From: Euborellia annulipes
Taxonomy: Eukaryota; Arthropoda; Insecta; Dermaptera; Anisolabididae
Direction: 5' to 3'
Length of the DNA stretch: 64,000 bases
NCBI GenBank assembly: GCA_023213315.1
Contig: JAKCPI010015451.1
Span: 1 to 64,000 of the forward strand
Positions 62,377 through 64,000 of this stretch are shown one piece after another. The translations under genes and the position numbers were made by a program. The notes beneath the pieces are model-generated. The model had not been told where the DNA came from and searched no databases. It saw nothing but the letters and a program-made list of their open reading frames with translations. Position 1 is the stretch's first letter, and each line of letters begins with the position of its first letter.

Positions 62377-64000
62377 CTATTTTATTTTCAAAAATTCTGT
62401 TAGTTTTTCCAAAAAGAAAAGAAACAGAGCTAATGTATATAGACAAATAAAACTTCCAGATAAAGCCATAAAATCAATTAATGATAATGGGTGAAATTGT
62501 TCTTGATTTTTTTCGTTAAATAAAAAATTCATAATACAATGCCATTCTTTCGTGTCATCTAACCATTGAGCGATGCCACTCTCATAAAATGTTTTCACTG
62601 TGTTTAATAGTTGAAAATAAAAAGGAAATCCTCCTGGGTAAATGTTTAAAGGCCAATTAATTAGGATTTCTTGAACGACATGCATCCTTATATTGTATTT
62701 CTCTATTGTACGGATAGCATTAATAGCCAAATCACAAGGATATAACAAAGCGACATTCTCATTTTGATAAACATCTTTTAATGCTGCTTTACTATTACTC
62801 CATTTTGATCGAATCTTCAACATTTCAAAATCATTAAATAATCTTTCACATAAGCTTGGAAAATAACAATAAATAGTTAGATTAGAATCAATTAATTCAT
62901 CTATTGTATTGATATCTTGATTTTGTTTTGGGACTTGCAATAAAGAATAAAATCCGGATTGGAATAGGTTCGAACATATAATCATGACCAACATTACAGG
63001 GCCAATTAGAATTCTAAATTTGAAACTTTTTAAGGATTTCATCCAAGAAATTGGTTGAGAAGCAAATAAGTAATACATTTTTTCAATACATTCTATAAAC
63101 TTAAATATTACAAATACGTTCTTGTTTTTGGACCACTCCTTTCGTACAAAAAGAAAATAAACAAACGAAACAGAAATTAATGTCCCCCAAAAAATGAGCC
63201 AGTATTCCCAACTAAACATTATAAAAATTGCCTGCCAATTAGGTATAAAAGGAGCTTTTTGCACTACAAAGCACAGAGACATTGTGTGATATACGTCGTA
63301 AAAATCGGTTGAAGGTTCTTTTGCAATTGTGAGCCTATAATCTGCATTTGATTTTGAGGCACTCCTAGAGAAGTTCCATTTGTTCTCCAAAAAACTTCGT
63401 ATGGCGGAATCTTTTCCACCCACCTTTTTTTCTTCGGAAAGATCAATTGAATAATGTAAAGAAAGACCAAAGAAGTTTGGTTTTCGATTAAAATAAGCCT
63501 TTTGAACACTTTGAATCCATTCTCCACCAATTTTATATCGTCCCGTCCATAATTTGAATTCTGAATTACATTCTGTTAAATTCTGGATGTAAAAGATATT
63601 CCGATAACAGAAATAAAATAGAATTTCATATTTCGAATATAAAACTTGTTCATTTTCAATAACAGATCCATCTACAAACACCAACAAATTGTTCTCTCTT
63701 TGATTATAACCTTCAAATATTTCTTCATTAAGAATGGAATTTCGTCGGAAATAACAGTATGATGTTAGAATATTGTAGAGAATTCTTTAATCTTCTTATT
63801 TTTTTGATAGGCCTATTTAAATTTATATCAATTTCTTTTATCAATTCCCATGAAATGTCGTCATCAAAAATCAAATAAGTTTCGTATTTAGGATTCATAA
63901 ATTCCAAGCAAATTTGAATAAATTTACTCCAATTACACGGCGGTTGTGGAATCTCAATTTCCGTCACGGAATCTGACACCCTAAGCGATAATATCATTAA
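62377..64000 (-). pseudogene. Ionotropic receptor (IR) copy C, one frameshift, 5' end cut by window
   Basis: Frame is continuous from the EEKKVGGKDSAIRSFLENKWNFS region (intact here, unlike A and B) to the stop. M1 is WLIFWGTLISVSFVYFLFV, M2 VMLVMIICSNLFQSGFYSLL, and M3 FMALSGSFICLYTLALFLFFLEKL. Near 63,744 an extra T turns CGCGG into CGTCGG, breaking the frame between NIILLFP and RNSILNEE. The lesion is not in a homopolymer. The signal peptide start lies just beyond 64,000. Confidence 0.85.

Overview
The window is AT-rich eukaryotic nuclear DNA, almost certainly from an arthropod. It carries intron-containing genes with GT-AG (and probably one GC-AG) introns, a CAP/antigen-5 type secreted protein gene, and a tandem array of intronless, divergent ionotropic-receptor (IR) genes. 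IRs are a protostome chemoreceptor family. Intronless divergent IR arrays would fit a springtail or another non-model arthropod, but the exact lineage is an inference. More than 85% of the window is non-coding and built from mobile-element debris: tRNA-derived SINEs with target-site duplications, TIR elements and MITEs of hAT, PIF/Harbinger and mariner type, foldback elements, Penelope-like endonuclease remnants, a non-LTR reverse transcriptase remnant and an LTR-retrotransposon gag.

Layout. (1) 1.6-16.6 kb, minus strand: a four-exon CAP/antigen-5 gene whose phases all agree across three large introns; the introns hold MITEs and several SINEs. (2) 16.6-26.9 kb: intergenic, full of foldback/TIR elements and a dead non-LTR reverse transcriptase. 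(3) 26.96-33.81 kb, plus strand: the 3' exons of an unrecognised coiled-coil protein gene; its introns contain a compound foldback, a mariner-like MITE, a PIF/Harbinger-like element with a frameshifted MADF ORF nested in a SINE, and a hAT element with an 8-bp target duplication. (4) 34.33-50.67 kb: a 16-kb imperfect palindrome with arms of 8.7 and 7.1 kb around a ~517-bp spacer. The arms are highly similar but differ by a 1,335-bp indel, a local duplication and repeat insertions. They contain splice-flanked candidate exons and ORFs, intact in one arm and broken in the other. (5) 51.4-52.3 kb: two GIY-YIG endonuclease remnants of Penelope-like type, head to head. (6) 52.3-64.0 kb, minus strand: three near-identical IR genes in tandem (unit about 6.8 kb, then shorter) plus two IR fragments, with a gag/LTR insertion and nested transposons in the spacers. 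Each IR copy has exactly one frameshift, at a different site.

The most unusual features are the long palindrome, the set of unrelated foldback elements sharing a hammerhead-like core (CTGANGA-T-stem-GAAA), and the IR array with three independent lesions. There are no CRISPR arrays, rRNA genes or convincing functional tRNA genes.
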